Positions 41,667 to 50,934 are shown, numbered from the stretch's first letter. The stretch is 64,000 nt of DNA from Alphaproteobacteria bacterium (GCA_022827685.1 JAJEIH010000049.1:1-64000), one strand, 5' to 3'. Numbers and translations: made by a program. Notes: generated from the letters alone by a model not told the origin.

Positions 41667-42712
41667 GGATACATCGCTTCCAGCTCGAGCCCGGTCGTCT
41701 CCTCCCAGCCCTGCATGGCGTTCATGTTCTGCACCGCTTGCCCGGACGCGCCCTTGACGAGATTGTCGATGGCCGAGACCAGGATCGCCCGGCCGGGCGC
41801 GCGGTCCGCCGCCACGCCGATATCGCAGCGGTTGGTGCCCCGCACATGGCGCGTCGCCGGCGCGCCGGAGGGCAGCACATGCACGAAGGGCTCGCCCGCA
41901 TAGCGCGCGGCGAGCCGCTCGCGCAGCCCGTCCGCCGTCTCGCCGTCGGCAAGCTCGACATAGATGGTCGAGAGGATGCCCCGGTTCATGGGCGCCAGAT
42001 GCGGGGTGAAGCTGACGGTGACGGGCGCGCCCGCCGCTTCGCCGAGCCCCTGCTCGATCTCCGGGGCATGGCGGTGCCGGCCGATGCCGTAGGCGTGGAT
42101 GCCGTCCTGCACTTCCGGGAACAGGATGTCCTCGCGCAGCGACCGCCCGGCCCCGGTGACGCCGGACTTGGCGTCCACGATGATGTTGCGGGCCTCGACC
42201 GCGCCCGCCTCGATCAGCGGCACCAGCGGGAGCTGCGCGCTTGTCGGGTAGCAGCCCGGATTGGCGACCAGCCGGGCGCGCGCCACTTCAGGTCGCTTGA
42301 TTTCGGTCAGCCCGTAAACCGCGCTCTTCTGCAGCTCCGGCGCCCGGTGGGCGTGGCCGTACCACTCGGCATAGGTTTCGATGTCGGCGAGGCGGAAGTC
42401 GGCCGACAGGTCCACCACCTTCAGATGGTCCGGGAGCACCGCCACCGTCTCCTGCGTCGTGCCGTGCGGCAGGCAGCAGAACACGACGTCATGGGCGCCG
42501 AAATCCACATCCCCGATGCGCACCAGGTCCGGCAGGCCGAGCGCGGCCAGATGCGGGAACACCGCGCCGAAGGGCTCGCCCGCGCGCCGGTCGGCGGTGA
42601 GCGTGCGGATTTCGATATGCGGATGGCGGGCCAGCAGGCGGATCAACTCCGCGCCGGTATAGCCGCTCGCGCCCAGGATCGCCGCCCGGGCCCGGTTTCC
42701 GATCTGGGGCAT
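41663..42712 (-). CDS. argC: N-acetyl-gamma-glutamyl-phosphate reductase
   Basis: The protein has 349 residues. Third step of arginine synthesis, NADPH reduction of N-acetylglutamyl phosphate. GASGYTGAELIRLLARHP binds NADPH; VANPGCYPTSAQLPL holds the catalytic Cys; HRHAPEIEQGL follows. Length matches the long (type 1) form. It lies 48 bases after rpsI, the usual alphaproteobacterial order rplM-rpsI-argC. Confidence 0.95.
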   Translation of the reverse strand: MPQIGNRARAAILGASGYTGAELIRLLARHPHIEIRTLTADRRAGEPFGAVFPHLAALGLPDLVRIGDVDFGAHDVVFCCLPHGTTQETVAVLPDHLKVVDLSADFRLADIETYAEWYGHAHRAPELQKSAVYGLTEIKRPEVARARLVANPGCYPTSAQLPLVPLIEAGAVEARNIIVDAKSGVTGAGRSLREDILFPEVQDGIHAYGIGRHRHAPEIEQGLGEAAGAPVTVSFTPHLAPMNRGILSTIYVELADGETADGLRERLAARYAGEPFVHVLPSGAPATRHVRGTNRCDIGVAADRAPGRAILVSAIDNLVKGASGQAVQNMNAMQGWEETTGLELEAMYP

Positions 42713-42760
42713 GAGGCGCTCTCCCTTCCCTCTGGCGCGGACCCCCGCGCCGGAATGGCG

Positions 42761-43255
42761 CTACCGTTTCGAGAACTGGAAGCTGCGCCGCGCCTTCGGC
42801 TTGCCGTATTTCTTGCGTTCGACGCGGCGCGCGTCGCGGGTCAGGAACCCGCCCTGCTTGAGCGCCGGGCGCAGGCCCGGCTCGAAGCAGGTGAGCGCCT
42901 TGGCGATGCCGTGGCGCACCGCGCCGGCCTGGCCGGACTGGCCGCCGCCGCGCACCGTGCAGATGACGTCATACTGGTTCGTGCGGTTCACCGCGACGAA
43001 GGGCTGGGCGATCAGCATGCGGTGGGTCGGCCGCGGGAAATAGGTGTCCTCCGGCCTGCCGTTCACCGTCACCCGGCCGGCGCCGGGGCGGATCCAGACG
43101 CGCGCCACCGACTCCTTGCGCTTGCCCGTGGCGTAGGCCCGCCCGAAATCGTCGATCTCCGGCGCCGCGGGGGCTGCCGGGGCCGGGCGCTCGGGCGCGT
43201 CCTCGCCTTCGAGAACCTGCTTCAGATCGGCGAGCGTGCGGGTGTCCTCGGCCAT
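42761..43255 (-). CDS. rpsI: 30S ribosomal protein S9
   Basis: The protein has 164 residues. The S9 domain runs from [20 protein letters not shown] to the basic C-terminus [17 protein letters not shown] that reaches the P site. An N-terminal extension of about 35 residues, Ala/Pro-rich, is usual in alphaproteobacteria. Five bases separate it from rplM. Confidence 0.97.
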   Translation of the reverse strand: MAEDTRTLADLKQVLEGEDAPERPAPAAPAAPEIDDFGRAYATGKRKESVARVWIRPGAGRVTVNGRPEDTYFPRPTHRMLIAQPFVAVNRTNQYDVICTVRGGGQSGQAGAVRHGIAKALTCFEPGLRPALKQGGFLTRDARRVERKKYGKPKARRSFQFSKR

Positions 43256-43260
43256 GGCCT

Positions 43261-43722
43261 TCAGGCCCTCCTGGCGTTCTTGGGGTTCATGGCGGCGATG
43301 TCGAGCGGCGCGGGCTTCTGGCCGTCATGGCGGTGCTCGGGGCCGGCATAGACATGCAGCTTCGAAATGACCTGCCGGCCGAGCTTCGTCTTCGGCAGCA
43401 TCCGCTCGACGGCCTTGACGACGATCTGCTCCGGGCGCCGGGCGCGCTGCTCGCGCACCGTCCGCGAGCGGATGCCGCCCGGATAGCCGGTATGCCAGTT
43501 ATAGACCTTGTCGTCTTCCTTCGCGCCGGTCAGCGCCACCTTGTCCGCGTTGACGACGACGACATGGTCGCCGCAGTCGATATGCGGCGTGTAAAGCGCC
43601 TTGTGCTTGCCGCGCAGCCGCATGGCGACGATGGAGGCGAGCCGCCCGAGCACCAGCCCGTCGGCGTCGATCAGCCACCATTTCCGCTCGACCTCGGCCG
43701 GCTTGGCGGAGTATGTGTTCAT
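43261..43722 (-). CDS. rplM: 50S ribosomal protein L13
   Basis: The protein has 153 residues with the typical [14 protein letters not shown] start, [13 protein letters not shown] centre and [17 protein letters not shown] segment. First gene of the rplM-rpsI operon; a good promoter lies 35-62 bases upstream. Confidence 0.97.
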   Translation of the reverse strand: MNTYSAKPAEVERKWWLIDADGLVLGRLASIVAMRLRGKHKALYTPHIDCGDHVVVVNADKVALTGAKEDDKVYNWHTGYPGGIRSRTVREQRARRPEQIVVKAVERMLPKTKLGRQVISKLHVYAGPEHRHDGQKPAPLDIAAMNPKNARRA

Positions 43723-43756
43723 CCGTCACTCTTCCCTGGAGCGGCTTGGGCGGCGC

Positions 43757-43784
43757 AACATAGCGGCATCAGAGCGCCTGTCAA
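43757..43784 (-). promoter_or_regulatory. Sigma70-type promoter of rplM-rpsI
   Basis: On the minus strand TTGACA (43784-43779), 16-base spacer, TATGTT (43762-43757), 35 bases before the rplM start. No other candidate is nearby. Confidence 0.65.
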
Positions 43785-43821
43785 CGAGCCGCAGCCCGTT
43801 TGCCGCCGGGAGACCGAAGCC

Positions 43822-44601
43822 ATGAGCGAGCCGATCCTGCTGCGCGACGATGCGGACGCCGTCGCCACCCTGACCTTGAACCGGCCGGCGCAGCGCAACG
43901 CGCTCTCCCGCCCGATGATCGCGGCGCTGTCCTCGGCGCTGGAGGAGATCGGCGGGGACCGCTCGGTGCGCGCCGTGGTGATTGCCGGCAACGGCCCCGG
44001 CTACTGCGCCGGACACGACCTGAAGGAAATCCGCGCGAGGCCCGACCGCGCCTTCTACGACCTGCTGTTCGCCGAATGCAGCCGGCTGATGACGCGCATC
44101 GTACGCCAGCCCCAGCCGGTGATCGCCCGCGTCCACGGCATCGCGACCGCGGCCGGCTGCCAGCTCGTCGCCAGCTGCGACCTTGCCGTGGCGAGCGAGG
44201 AGGCGCGGTTTGCAACCCCCGGCGTCAATATCGGCCTGTTCTGCTCGACGCCGATGGTGGCGCTCTCGCGCGCCGTCTCGCGCAAGCACGCGATGGAGAT
44301 GCTGCTGACCGGAGACCTCATGGACGCCCAGGCGGCGTGGCGGTTCGGGCTCGTCAACCGGGTCGTACCCGCCGCCGCGCTCGAAACCGAAACGCAGGCG
44401 CTTGCCGCGAAGATCGCCGGCAAGTCGGGCGCCGTGGTGAAGATCGGCAAGGAAGCCTTCTACCGCCAGCTCGAAATGGGGCTGGACGAGGCCTACGGCT
44501 ACACCAGCGGCGTCATCGCGGCGAACATGGAGATGCGCGACGCCGAAGAAGGCGTCGATGCCTTCATCGCCAAGCGCGAACCCGTCTGGCAGCACCGCTG
44601 A
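43822..44601 (+). CDS. Enoyl-CoA hydratase/isomerase, ECHDC3-like
   Basis: 259 residues from ATG 43822. Crotonase fold with oxyanion phrases GPGYCAGHDLKEI and GIATAAGCQLVASCDLAVA; TPGVNIGLFCSTPMVALSR is characteristic of the ECHDC3 branch. The exact reaction of this branch is unsettled. It is divergent from rplM; the promoter may lie in the shared 99-base gap. Confidence 0.88.
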   Translation: MSEPILLRDDADAVATLTLNRPAQRNALSRPMIAALSSALEEIGGDRSVRAVVIAGNGPGYCAGHDLKEIRARPDRAFYDLLFAECSRLMTRIVRQPQPVIARVHGIATAAGCQLVASCDLAVASEEARFATPGVNIGLFCSTPMVALSRAVSRKHAMEMLLTGDLMDAQAAWRFGLVNRVVPAAALETETQALAAKIAGKSGAVVKIGKEAFYRQLEMGLDEAYGYTSGVIAANMEMRDAEEGVDAFIAKREPVWQHR

Positions 44602-44619
44602 GGGGGCGAAGACGCCCCC
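44602..44619. terminator. Hairpin between convergent crotonase and SDR genes
   Basis: GGGGGCG-AAGA-CGCCCCC, a perfect 7-bp stem directly after the crotonase stop and 14 bases from the end of the convergent SDR gene. It could terminate both; there is no T-run. Confidence 0.5.
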
Positions 44620-44632
44620 CGCAGAATAACCG

Positions 44633-45382
44633 CTAATAGGTCGCGCGACCGCCGGAGACGTCGAAGACGGCGCCGGTCTGGAAGCTGCATTCCGACGAGC
44701 TGAGCCAGGCGATGATGTTCGCCACCTCCTCGACCGTGCCGAAGCGGCCCATCGGGATCTTGGAGCGCATCATCTCGATATGCGCCTCGGTGATCTGCTT
44801 GAAGATGTCGGTCTCGACCGCCGCGGGCGCGACGCAGTTGACGAGAACGCCGGTGCCCACCGTCTCCTTACCGAGCGACTTGGTGAGCCCGATGACGGCC
44901 GCCTTGGCCGCGCTGTAGGCGGCCGCGTTGGCGTTGCCCTCCTTGCCGGCGATGGAGGCCGTGTTGACGATGCGCCCGTAACCGCGCGCCATCATGCCCG
45001 GCAGGGCGGCGCGGCAGCCGTAATAGACGCCGTTGAGGTCGAGATCGATGACGGCGTGCCAGTCCTCGAGCGGATAGTCCCAGGCGGGCCCGGCCGGCCC
45101 GGCGATGCCGGCATTGTTGCAGAGGATCGAGACCGGGCCGAGCCGGGCCTCCGTCGCCGCGAGCGCCGCCTCGACGGCGGCGTAATCCGTCACATCGACG
45201 GCGAAGGAGGCCGCCCGCCCGCCGAGGCCGGTCGCAGCCGCCTCGCCCGCCGCCGCGTCCATGTCCCAGACCGCAATCGCGGCGCCGTCGCGGTGGAGGC
45301 GCCGCGCTATGGCGAGGCCGATGCCCCGCGCGCCGCCCGTCACTATGGCCGTCTGGTTCGTGAAGTCGTATTGCGCCGTCAT
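44633..45382 (-). CDS. Short-chain dehydrogenase/reductase
   Basis: 249 residues from ATG 45382. Classical SDR: cofactor site TGGARGIGLAIA, NNAG, catalytic Tyr-x3-Lys in AAAYSAAKAAV, and VAPAAVETDIF after it. The Asp in WDMDAAAGE favours NAD. Similar to FabG-type 3-oxoacyl or sugar dehydrogenases; substrate unknown. Confidence 0.9.
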   Translation of the reverse strand: MTAQYDFTNQTAIVTGGARGIGLAIARRLHRDGAAIAVWDMDAAAGEAAATGLGGRAASFAVDVTDYAAVEAALAATEARLGPVSILCNNAGIAGPAGPAWDYPLEDWHAVIDLDLNGVYYGCRAALPGMMARGYGRIVNTASIAGKEGNANAAAYSAAKAAVIGLTKSLGKETVGTGVLVNCVAPAAVETDIFKQITEAHIEMMRSKIPMGRFGTVEEVANIIAWLSSSECSFQTGAVFDVSGGRATY

Positions 45383-45456
45383 GGCCTCTCCTGCCTTTTC
45401 CTCGTCCCGCCTTCCGGGATAGCGTAGCGCCCAAGCCTGCAACATGGGGGGCTGCT

Positions 45457-46218
45457 ATGGCGAGCCTGAAAGAAATGGCCGGACATCGGGGCGTCAAGCT
45501 CGGAGCCTGCATCATGGAGTTCGAGAGCCCCGGAATCGGCCATATCTACCGGGCGGCCGGGGCGGATTTCGTCTTCGTCGATTGCGAGCACAGCGGCATC
45601 GGCATCGAGGGGCTGAAGCGAATCCTGCGCTATCTGGAAGCCGCCGGCATGCCGCATTTCGTCCGCCGCGCAGGCAAGACCTATCCCGATATCGCGACCG
45701 CGCTGGACGCCGGGGCCGAAGGGCTGCTGCTGCCGATGGCCGGCTCCGCCGAGGAAGTGCGGACGCTCGCGGGATACATGAAATACCCGCCCGACGGCGT
45801 GCGCGGCGTCGCGCTGGGGGTGGCGCATGACCGTTACGCGGCAGGCCCGCCCGAAGAGGCGCTGGCCGCCGCCAACGCCCGCACCGTCTGCATTCCCCTG
45901 ATAGAGACGGCCGAAGGCGTCGAGAATGTCGAGGCCATCGCCGCGCTGCCCGAGGTCGATCTGCTCTGGATCGGCCATTTCGACCTGAGCTGCAGCCTCG
46001 GCGTGCCGGGCGCGTTCGACCATCCGGACTTCATCGCCGCCCACCAGCGCATCGTCGCGGCCGCCCACGCCGCCGGCAAGAGCATCGGCCGCCTGACGGG
46101 ATCGCCGGAAGACGGCCGGCGCCTGATCGGCGAGGGCGTGGATTTCATCTGCTACGGCACCGATGCGAGCCTCCTCCTCCAGGCGGCCAGGGCGGGCTTC
46201 GACGCCATGCGCGGCTGA
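45457..46218 (+). CDS. HpcH/HpaI-family aldolase (citrate lyase beta-like)
   Basis: The protein has 253 residues. FVFVDCEHSGIGIE, GAEGLLLPMAGSAEEVR and CIPLIETAEGVENV mark a metal-dependent class II aldolase that cleaves 2-keto-3-deoxy acids or related compounds to pyruvate and an aldehyde. The substrate is not given by the sequence. It is divergent from the SDR gene, 74 bases apart, and the two may share a pathway. Confidence 0.88.
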   Translation: MASLKEMAGHRGVKLGACIMEFESPGIGHIYRAAGADFVFVDCEHSGIGIEGLKRILRYLEAAGMPHFVRRAGKTYPDIATALDAGAEGLLLPMAGSAEEVRTLAGYMKYPPDGVRGVALGVAHDRYAAGPPEEALAAANARTVCIPLIETAEGVENVEAIAALPEVDLLWIGHFDLSCSLGVPGAFDHPDFIAAHQRIVAAAHAAGKSIGRLTGSPEDGRRLIGEGVDFICYGTDASLLLQAARAGFDAMRG

Positions 46219-46655
46219 CCCCGGAGGCCGCGTCCCGGCGGCGCGGACTTTCCGAACGGGGCGGCAACAGGACGGAGCAGTTGCCGCCATCCGCTCCTCG
46301 CGCCGGCCGCGGGCGCGGCTTGAATAGCGGCATTTGATCGCATGCCGGCCCTCCGGCACGCCCGCAGGCAGACGGAAAGGCTTGATTTAAGTCAAGAATG
46401 CGCGAATCTGGGGCATGATGAAGTCAGGTTGGAGGCTATGCACTTCCGGCATGGATTTTCACCGTGCCGGCATTTTCATTTCCGTTTTCAGTCCTTTACT
46501 CAATCGGTTTTGAGTGTGCGCCGCATCGGGCTTTTGGCGATAAGCTTGCCCTATAGTCCGCTAACCGGCGCGCGGGGTTCGACGCTGGATGGTCAGGCAA
46601 CGCATGTTCCGCATTTTGCGAATTTGTTCGTCCGGGTTGCTTGCTGAATCGTAAC
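46219..46655. other. Gap with an anaerobox and no certain gene
   Basis: These 437 bases hold the FNR/FixK-type site at 46382-46395, an inverted CCGGCA/TGCCGG pair around 46446-46470, and an open frame 46438-46647 (69 codons, TTGGAGG before its ATG) whose His/Arg-rich product matches nothing known. That frame is not called as a gene. Confidence 0.45.
46382..46395. promoter_or_regulatory. FNR/FixK-type anaerobox
   Basis: TTGATTTAAGTCAA differs from the TTGAT-N4-ATCAA consensus at one position, and CTTGA/TCAAG extends its symmetry. It is about 56 bases before an ATG with TTGGAGG (46438) and 260 bases before the LysR gene. Regulation by oxygen through a CRP/FNR-family protein is likely, but the target gene is uncertain. 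Confidence 0.55.
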
Positions 46656-47555
46656 ATGTTCGAGAAACGCAGCGATCTGGTCCGGTTCCTTGCGGTCGTC
46701 GAAGCGGGCAGGATCGCGACGGCCGCCGACAGGCTGGCGATCACCCAGCCGGCGCTCACCCGCGTCATCGCCAGGCTGGAGCGCCAATTCGGGGGCCGGC
46801 TGTTCGAGCGCCTGCCCCACGGCGTGCGCCTGACCGCGCTGGGCGATACCGTCAGCGGCCTGGCAAGGCGCATTCTGCGGGAGATCGAGGCTGCGGAAGA
46901 GGTCCTGGACGCGGCCCGGTCGGGGCGAACCGGCAGCTTCCGCATCACCGCCAGCCCGACATGGGTCGAAACGGTCGTGCCGGCGGCGCTGGCCCGCTTC
47001 CATGAAGACTGTCCGGGGATCGAGGTCAGGGTTGACATGGCCAGCCGCCAGGAAGGGCTGCGGCTGCTCGTCGACGGCGAAAGCGACCTGCATTGCGGCG
47101 GCATCGACACCAGCGAAATCCTGCACGCATCGCTCAGACGCGAGCGCTTTCTGGATGTGACCGCTGGCGTCGTCGCCTGGCGCGACCATCCGCTCTTCTC
47201 GCGCGATGTCTCCAATGAAGACCTCGTCCGCTATCCCTGGATCGACTTTTGCCGCGAGCCCTCGCTGGCCACCCTTCTGGACCAGCTCTACCAGGCCACG
47301 AATATCCGCGCGAAAACCGTCGTCCAGACCGGCAGCGCCTGCCTGTCGGTCCTGAACGGCGGTTCCTATCTCGCCCTGCTGCCGTTTTCATTTCTGGACC
47401 GCCTTCCGGGACAGTTCATCCGGCCGTTGCCGGCAGAGGTCGGGCGTTCCCGCTACCGGTCGGGTTATGTCGTGCGCCGCTCCGCCGAGGAACTGCCCCC
47501 GTTCCGCCGCCTGCTGCAGATCGTGCGCGAGACGGCCCTCGAACGAAGCGGATAA
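46656..47555 (+). CDS. LysR-family transcriptional regulator
   Basis: 299 residues from ATG 46656. Helix-turn-helix at about 18-37 (RIATAADRLAITQPALTRVI) and a full effector domain with GSFRITASPTWVETVVPAALARFHEDCPGIEV. Divergent LysR control is not possible here, as the aldolase lies upstream on the same strand; it may control the hydantoinase gene downstream, which starts 119 bases after its end. Confidence 0.9.
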   Translation: MFEKRSDLVRFLAVVEAGRIATAADRLAITQPALTRVIARLERQFGGRLFERLPHGVRLTALGDTVSGLARRILREIEAAEEVLDAARSGRTGSFRITASPTWVETVVPAALARFHEDCPGIEVRVDMASRQEGLRLLVDGESDLHCGGIDTSEILHASLRRERFLDVTAGVVAWRDHPLFSRDVSNEDLVRYPWIDFCREPSLATLLDQLYQATNIRAKTVVQTGSACLSVLNGGSYLALLPFSFLDRLPGQFIRPLPAEVGRSRYRSGYVVRRSAEELPPFRRLLQIVRETALERSG

Positions 47556-47674
47556 CGCGCCGCGCCCTGCGGATTCGGGCTCCGGGCGCCGGTCATGGTG
47601 ACGGCCTCGCTATCCGTTGCTACCTTCCGCGCCATGGGCGGACCGCCGCCCAGTCCGGACAAGAGCGATGACAT

Positions 47675-49768
47675 ATGGAACATGCTGAAGCCCGCTGGCG
47701 CCTCGGGATCGACATCGGCGGCACCTTTACCGACATCGTCTGCCTCGACGGCAACGGCCAGCTGCTCACCCGCAAGGTTTCCTCCTCGGTGGACAATTAC
47801 GCCCGCGCGATCGTCGAGGCGCTCGCCGGCCTGATCGCCGAGGGCGCGTTCGCGGGCGCGGACATCGCCGAGCTGCGCCACGGCACCACGGTCGCCTCCA
47901 ACGCCATCCTGGAAGGCAAGGGCGCAAAGACCGGGCTGATCGCCACCGAAGGCTTCCGCGACATCCTGGAGATCCGCAATCTGCGCATGCCGCGCCTCTA
48001 CGACATCGCCTGGCAGAAGCCGCCGCCGCTGGTGCCGCGCTATCTGCGCCGCACGGTGGCCGAGCGCGTGACGCATGACGGCAGGACCCAGGCGCCGCTC
48101 GATCCGGAAGAGGCGGAAGCGGCCGTCCGGCGGCTGCTCGACGAAGGCGTGGAGGCCATCGCCGTGGCGCTGCTGCACAGCTACGCCAACCCTGCGCATG
48201 AGGAAATCGTCGCCGGGATCGTCGAGCGCCTCGCGCCGGATGTCGAGACCAGCATCAGCCACCGCGTGCTCCCCGAGGCGAAGGAATATGAGCGCACCTC
48301 CACCACGGTCGTGAACGCCTGCCTGAAGCCGGTCGTCTCGCGCTACCTGGCCGGGCTGGAGGAAGGCTTCGCCGATATCGGCACCCGCGCGCCGCTGCTG
48401 CTGATGCAGTCGAGCGGCGGGCTGATGCCGTCGCAGGCGGCGCGCAACCTGCCCATGCACATCGTCGAGTCCGGCCCTGCGGGCGGGGTCATCGGCGCGC
48501 AGGCGCTTGCCAGATCCGCCGGCCTCGACAATGTCCTCACCTTCGACATGGGCGGCACGACCGCCAAGGCGTCCATCGTCGAGCGCGGCACGGTTTCGCG
48601 CGCGCTCGAATTCAGCGTCGGCGCCGGCGTGATCGCCGGCTCCCGGCTGATGACGGGCGCGGGCTATGTGGTCAAGACGCCGGCCATCGACCTCGCGGAA
48701 GTCGGCGCCGGCGGCGGCTCGCTGCTCCGCCTCGACGCCGCGGGCGGCCTGCAGGTGGGCCCGGAGAGCGCCGGCGCCGATCCCGGCCCCGTCTGCTACG
48801 GCGCGGGCGGCACGGAACCGACCCTCACCGACGCCAACCTGCTGCTCGGATACCTCAATCCGGGCCATCTCGTCGGCGGCGCGCTGAAGCTCGACTTCGA
48901 GGCGGCGCGCGAGTCCTTCGAGCGCTCCGTGGCGCAGCCGATGGGCCTGGCGCCGGAGGACGCGGCGCTCGGCGCCCATCGCATCGCCGCCTCGAACATG
49001 ATCCGCGCCATTCGCGCCGTCTCCTCCGAGCGGGGGCGCGACCCGCGCGACTACGCCCTGTTCGCCTTCGGCGGCAACGGGCCGCTCTTCGCCGCCGGCA
49101 TGGCGCGCGAGCTTGCGATCCGGACGGTGCTGGTGCCGCCTTCGCCCGGCCTGTTCTCCTCCTTCGGCCTGCTCCATGCCGAGGTCGAGCACCACTACTC
49201 CCACGCCCACAGGCGCATCCTGCGCGGAACCGACCCGGCGGAGCTCGAAGCGGCATGGGCCGCGCTGGAGGCGGAGGCGAATGCGCAGCTGGAGGCGGAC
49301 GGCATCCCGTCCGAACGGCGCACGCTCGTCCGCAGCGCGCAGCTCCACTATCACGGCCAGATTTTCGAGTTGCAGGTCGCGGCGCCGCCGGGGCCGGTGG
49401 ACGCGGCATGGGTCGCGGCGCTGGAGGAGGCCTTCGGCGTCGAGCATGAGCGCACCTACGGCCACCGCGCCGGGCCGGAGGAGCCCGTGGAGCTGATGAC
49501 CGTCCAGGTGGTCGGGCGCGGGCTCGGCAGCGACAGCACGCCACCGCCTCCACCGCCCGAACCGTCCGGCGGGGCCGGCAGCCGCCGCGCCTGGTTCGGC
49601 CGCGAGCACGGATGGCGGGAGGCCGCGGTGCTCGCGCGCGGCGACCTCGGGCCGGACCCGCTTCCGGGCCCGCTGATCGTCGAGGAATACGACGCCACCT
49701 GCCTCGTCCCGCCGCAGGATTCGGCCCGGCTGGACGGCTACGGCAACATCATCGTCGAAATCGGCTGA
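47675..49768 (+). CDS. Hydantoinase/oxoprolinase family protein, HyuA-like
   Basis: The protein has 697 residues. ATP-grasp-less hydantoinase A fold: RLGIDIGGTFTDIV at the start, HGTTVASNAILEGKGAKTGL, VESGPAGGVIGAQ, TFDMGGTTAKASI. These ATP-dependent enzymes open hydantoin, 5-oxoproline or acetophenone rings, normally with a HyuB subunit encoded next door. No hyuB gene follows here, so the partner is elsewhere, the protein acts alone, or the pair was split. Confidence 0.9.
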   Translation: MEHAEARWRLGIDIGGTFTDIVCLDGNGQLLTRKVSSSVDNYARAIVEALAGLIAEGAFAGADIAELRHGTTVASNAILEGKGAKTGLIATEGFRDILEIRNLRMPRLYDIAWQKPPPLVPRYLRRTVAERVTHDGRTQAPLDPEEAEAAVRRLLDEGVEAIAVALLHSYANPAHEEIVAGIVERLAPDVETSISHRVLPEAKEYERTSTTVVNACLKPVVSRYLAGLEEGFADIGTRAPLLLMQSSGGLMPSQAARNLPMHIVESGPAGGVIGAQALARSAGLDNVLTFDMGGTTAKASIVERGTVSRALEFSVGAGVIAGSRLMTGAGYVVKTPAIDLAEVGAGGGSLLRLDAAGGLQVGPESAGADPGPVCYGAGGTEPTLTDANLLLGYLNPGHLVGGALKLDFEAARESFERSVAQPMGLAPEDAALGAHRIAASNMIRAIRAVSSERGRDPRDYALFAFGGNGPLFAAGMARELAIRTVLVPPSPGLFSSFGLLHAEVEHHYSHAHRRILRGTDPAELEAAWAALEAEANAQLEADGIPSERRTLVRSAQLHYHGQIFELQVAAPPGPVDAAWVAALEEAFGVEHERTYGHRAGPEEPVELMTVQVVGRGLGSDSTPPPPPPEPSGGAGSRRAWFGREHGWREAAVLARGDLGPDPLPGPLIVEEYDATCLVPPQDSARLDGYGNIIVEIG

Positions 49769-49782
49769 CGGAGGCTCCGCCC

Positions 49783-50337
49783 ATGGCCCGCATCGCCTAT
49801 GCCGCCCGCGAGAACCTGCCGCCCGCCCTGCATCCTCTGATGGACGACGCGGCGTCCTACGGTCCCTTCGCCAGCCTGGTCGGCGCGCTCGGCCGCCGGC
49901 CGGTCATTCTGGAGCACATCTTCGGCCTGCTGACCGCGCTCCGGCGGGAAGCCGTGCTGCCGCGCCGCTATCTGGAGCTGGCGCTGGTCGCGGTCTCGCA
50001 ACGCAATGCCTGCGACTACTGCGTGGCCCATCACGGGCCGATGCTGACCGTGGAGGGCATGAGCGCCGCCGGCGTCGCCAGCCTGCTGGAGGACCCGGCA
50101 AACCATCCGGAACTGGACGAGATCGACCGGCTGGTGGTCGATTACGCCGTCCAGGTCAACGACAGTGCGGGGAGAATGCGGGACGGCATCTTCGAGCGCC
50201 TGAAAGCGCATTTCAGCGAGGAGCAGATCGTCGAACTGACCTGGCGGATTGCGCTCTGCGGCGCCTTCAACCGCTTCAACGACGCCCTGCAGCTCGATCT
50301 GGAGCCGGAAGCGCAGGCGGCCCTGGACGCCGCCTGA
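49783..50337 (+). CDS. AhpD-like carboxymuconolactone decarboxylase-family protein
   Basis: 184 residues from ATG 49783 (GGAGG upstream). NACDYCVAHHGPML is the CxxC-x3-H redox site of AhpD-type proteins, so a peroxidase or alkyl-hydroperoxide-linked role is more likely than decarboxylation. It starts 14 bases after the hydantoinase stop and probably shares its transcript. Confidence 0.85.
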   Translation: MARIAYAARENLPPALHPLMDDAASYGPFASLVGALGRRPVILEHIFGLLTALRREAVLPRRYLELALVAVSQRNACDYCVAHHGPMLTVEGMSAAGVASLLEDPANHPELDEIDRLVVDYAVQVNDSAGRMRDGIFERLKAHFSEEQIVELTWRIALCGAFNRFNDALQLDLEPEAQAALDAA

Positions 50338-50344
50338 AACGGGC

Positions 50345-50402
50345 GCGGCGCCTTTCGGCGCCGCGGTCCCGGAAAAGCGCGGCCGGCCCGAAGGCCGGCC
50401 GC
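50345..50402. terminator. Two GC hairpins between convergent genes
   Basis: GCGGCGCC-TTTC-GGCGCCGC (50345-50364) and a second perfect stem, GCGGCCGGCC paired with GGCCGGCCGC around CGAA (50379-50402). They lie between the AhpD-like gene and the convergent Cys-rich gene and probably terminate one each. Confidence 0.6.
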
Positions 50403-50416
50403 TGCCCATGAGGGCG

Positions 50417-50755
50417 TCAGTTGCTCTTGGGCTTGCAGGGGTTGCAAGCGCCGCAAACTTTCTTGGGCTTGCAGGGATTGCACGCACCGCAGGCGGGCTT
50501 GCAGGGGTTGCACGCGCCGCAGGCAGGCTTGCAGGGGCTGCACGCGCCGCAAGCGGGCTTGCAGGGGCTGCACGCGCCGCAGGCCGGCTTGCAGGGATTG
50601 CACACGCATTCCGGCTTGCAGGGGTTGCATGCGCAGGCTGCGGGCTTGCAGGCCGCATAGGCCGTGCCGGCGAGGCTGGTCGCGCCGACGGCGCCGACAG
50701 CCATGCCAACGCCGATGACCGCCGTGGAAAGCAGGCGGGCCTTATAGGATTTCAT
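50417..50755 (-). CDS. Secreted Cys-rich repeat protein (C[NS]PCK repeats)
   Basis: 112 residues from ATG 50755 (GGGAGAACTGCC upstream). A signal peptide (RLLSTAVIGVGMAVGAVGATSLAGTAYA) is followed by about 79 residues containing 22 Cys, arranged as seven C[NS]PCK units, mostly spaced by PACGA, then KPKSN. The spacing is regular (ten residues, 30 bases). Such density suggests metal binding or many disulfides. Each C-x-P-C-K is one residue (Lys for Arg) away from the C-x-P-x-R motif used by formylglycine-generating enzymes, and a SUMF1-domain gene is divergent from it across 179 bases. Confidence 0.75.
   Translation of the reverse strand: MKSYKARLLSTAVIGVGMAVGAVGATSLAGTAYAACKPAACACNPCKPECVCNPCKPACGACSPCKPACGACSPCKPACGACNPCKPACGACNPCKPKKVCGACNPCKPKSN
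50433..50640 (-). repeat. 30-base tandem repeats coding the C[NS]PCKP units
   Basis: About seven units of roughly 30 bases, each with GGCTTGCAGGG and GCACGCGCCGCA-like parts on the + strand, with a few codon changes and one shorter unit at the 5' end of the gene. Unit number could vary between strains by recombination. Confidence 0.65.
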
Positions 50756-50934
50756 GGCAGTTCTCCCGATTTTGGTTTTCCCGATAATGCACCGGACGAT
50801 CCGGAAATCGCCTGCCGCCATGCTAACCGATATGGCAGCCGGTAAAATGGACGTTTCCGGTCACAACTGCGTGAGCGGGCCTTGCATGCGGGCCTCAGGA
50901 AGGATCGCCTGACCGTCGAAAAAGGGGCGGAGAG

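Noticed and set aside
46438-46647. A 69-codon frame after the anaerobox with a good ribosome site
   Set aside because: The His/Arg-rich composition and lack of any recognisable pattern are not enough to call a gene; kept only as a possible anaerobox target.
50421-50660. Plus-strand repeat frame (LQGLHAPQAG units) opposite the Cys-rich gene
   Set aside because: It is the antisense of the 30-base repeats; it has no ribosome site or signal, whereas the minus strand has both.
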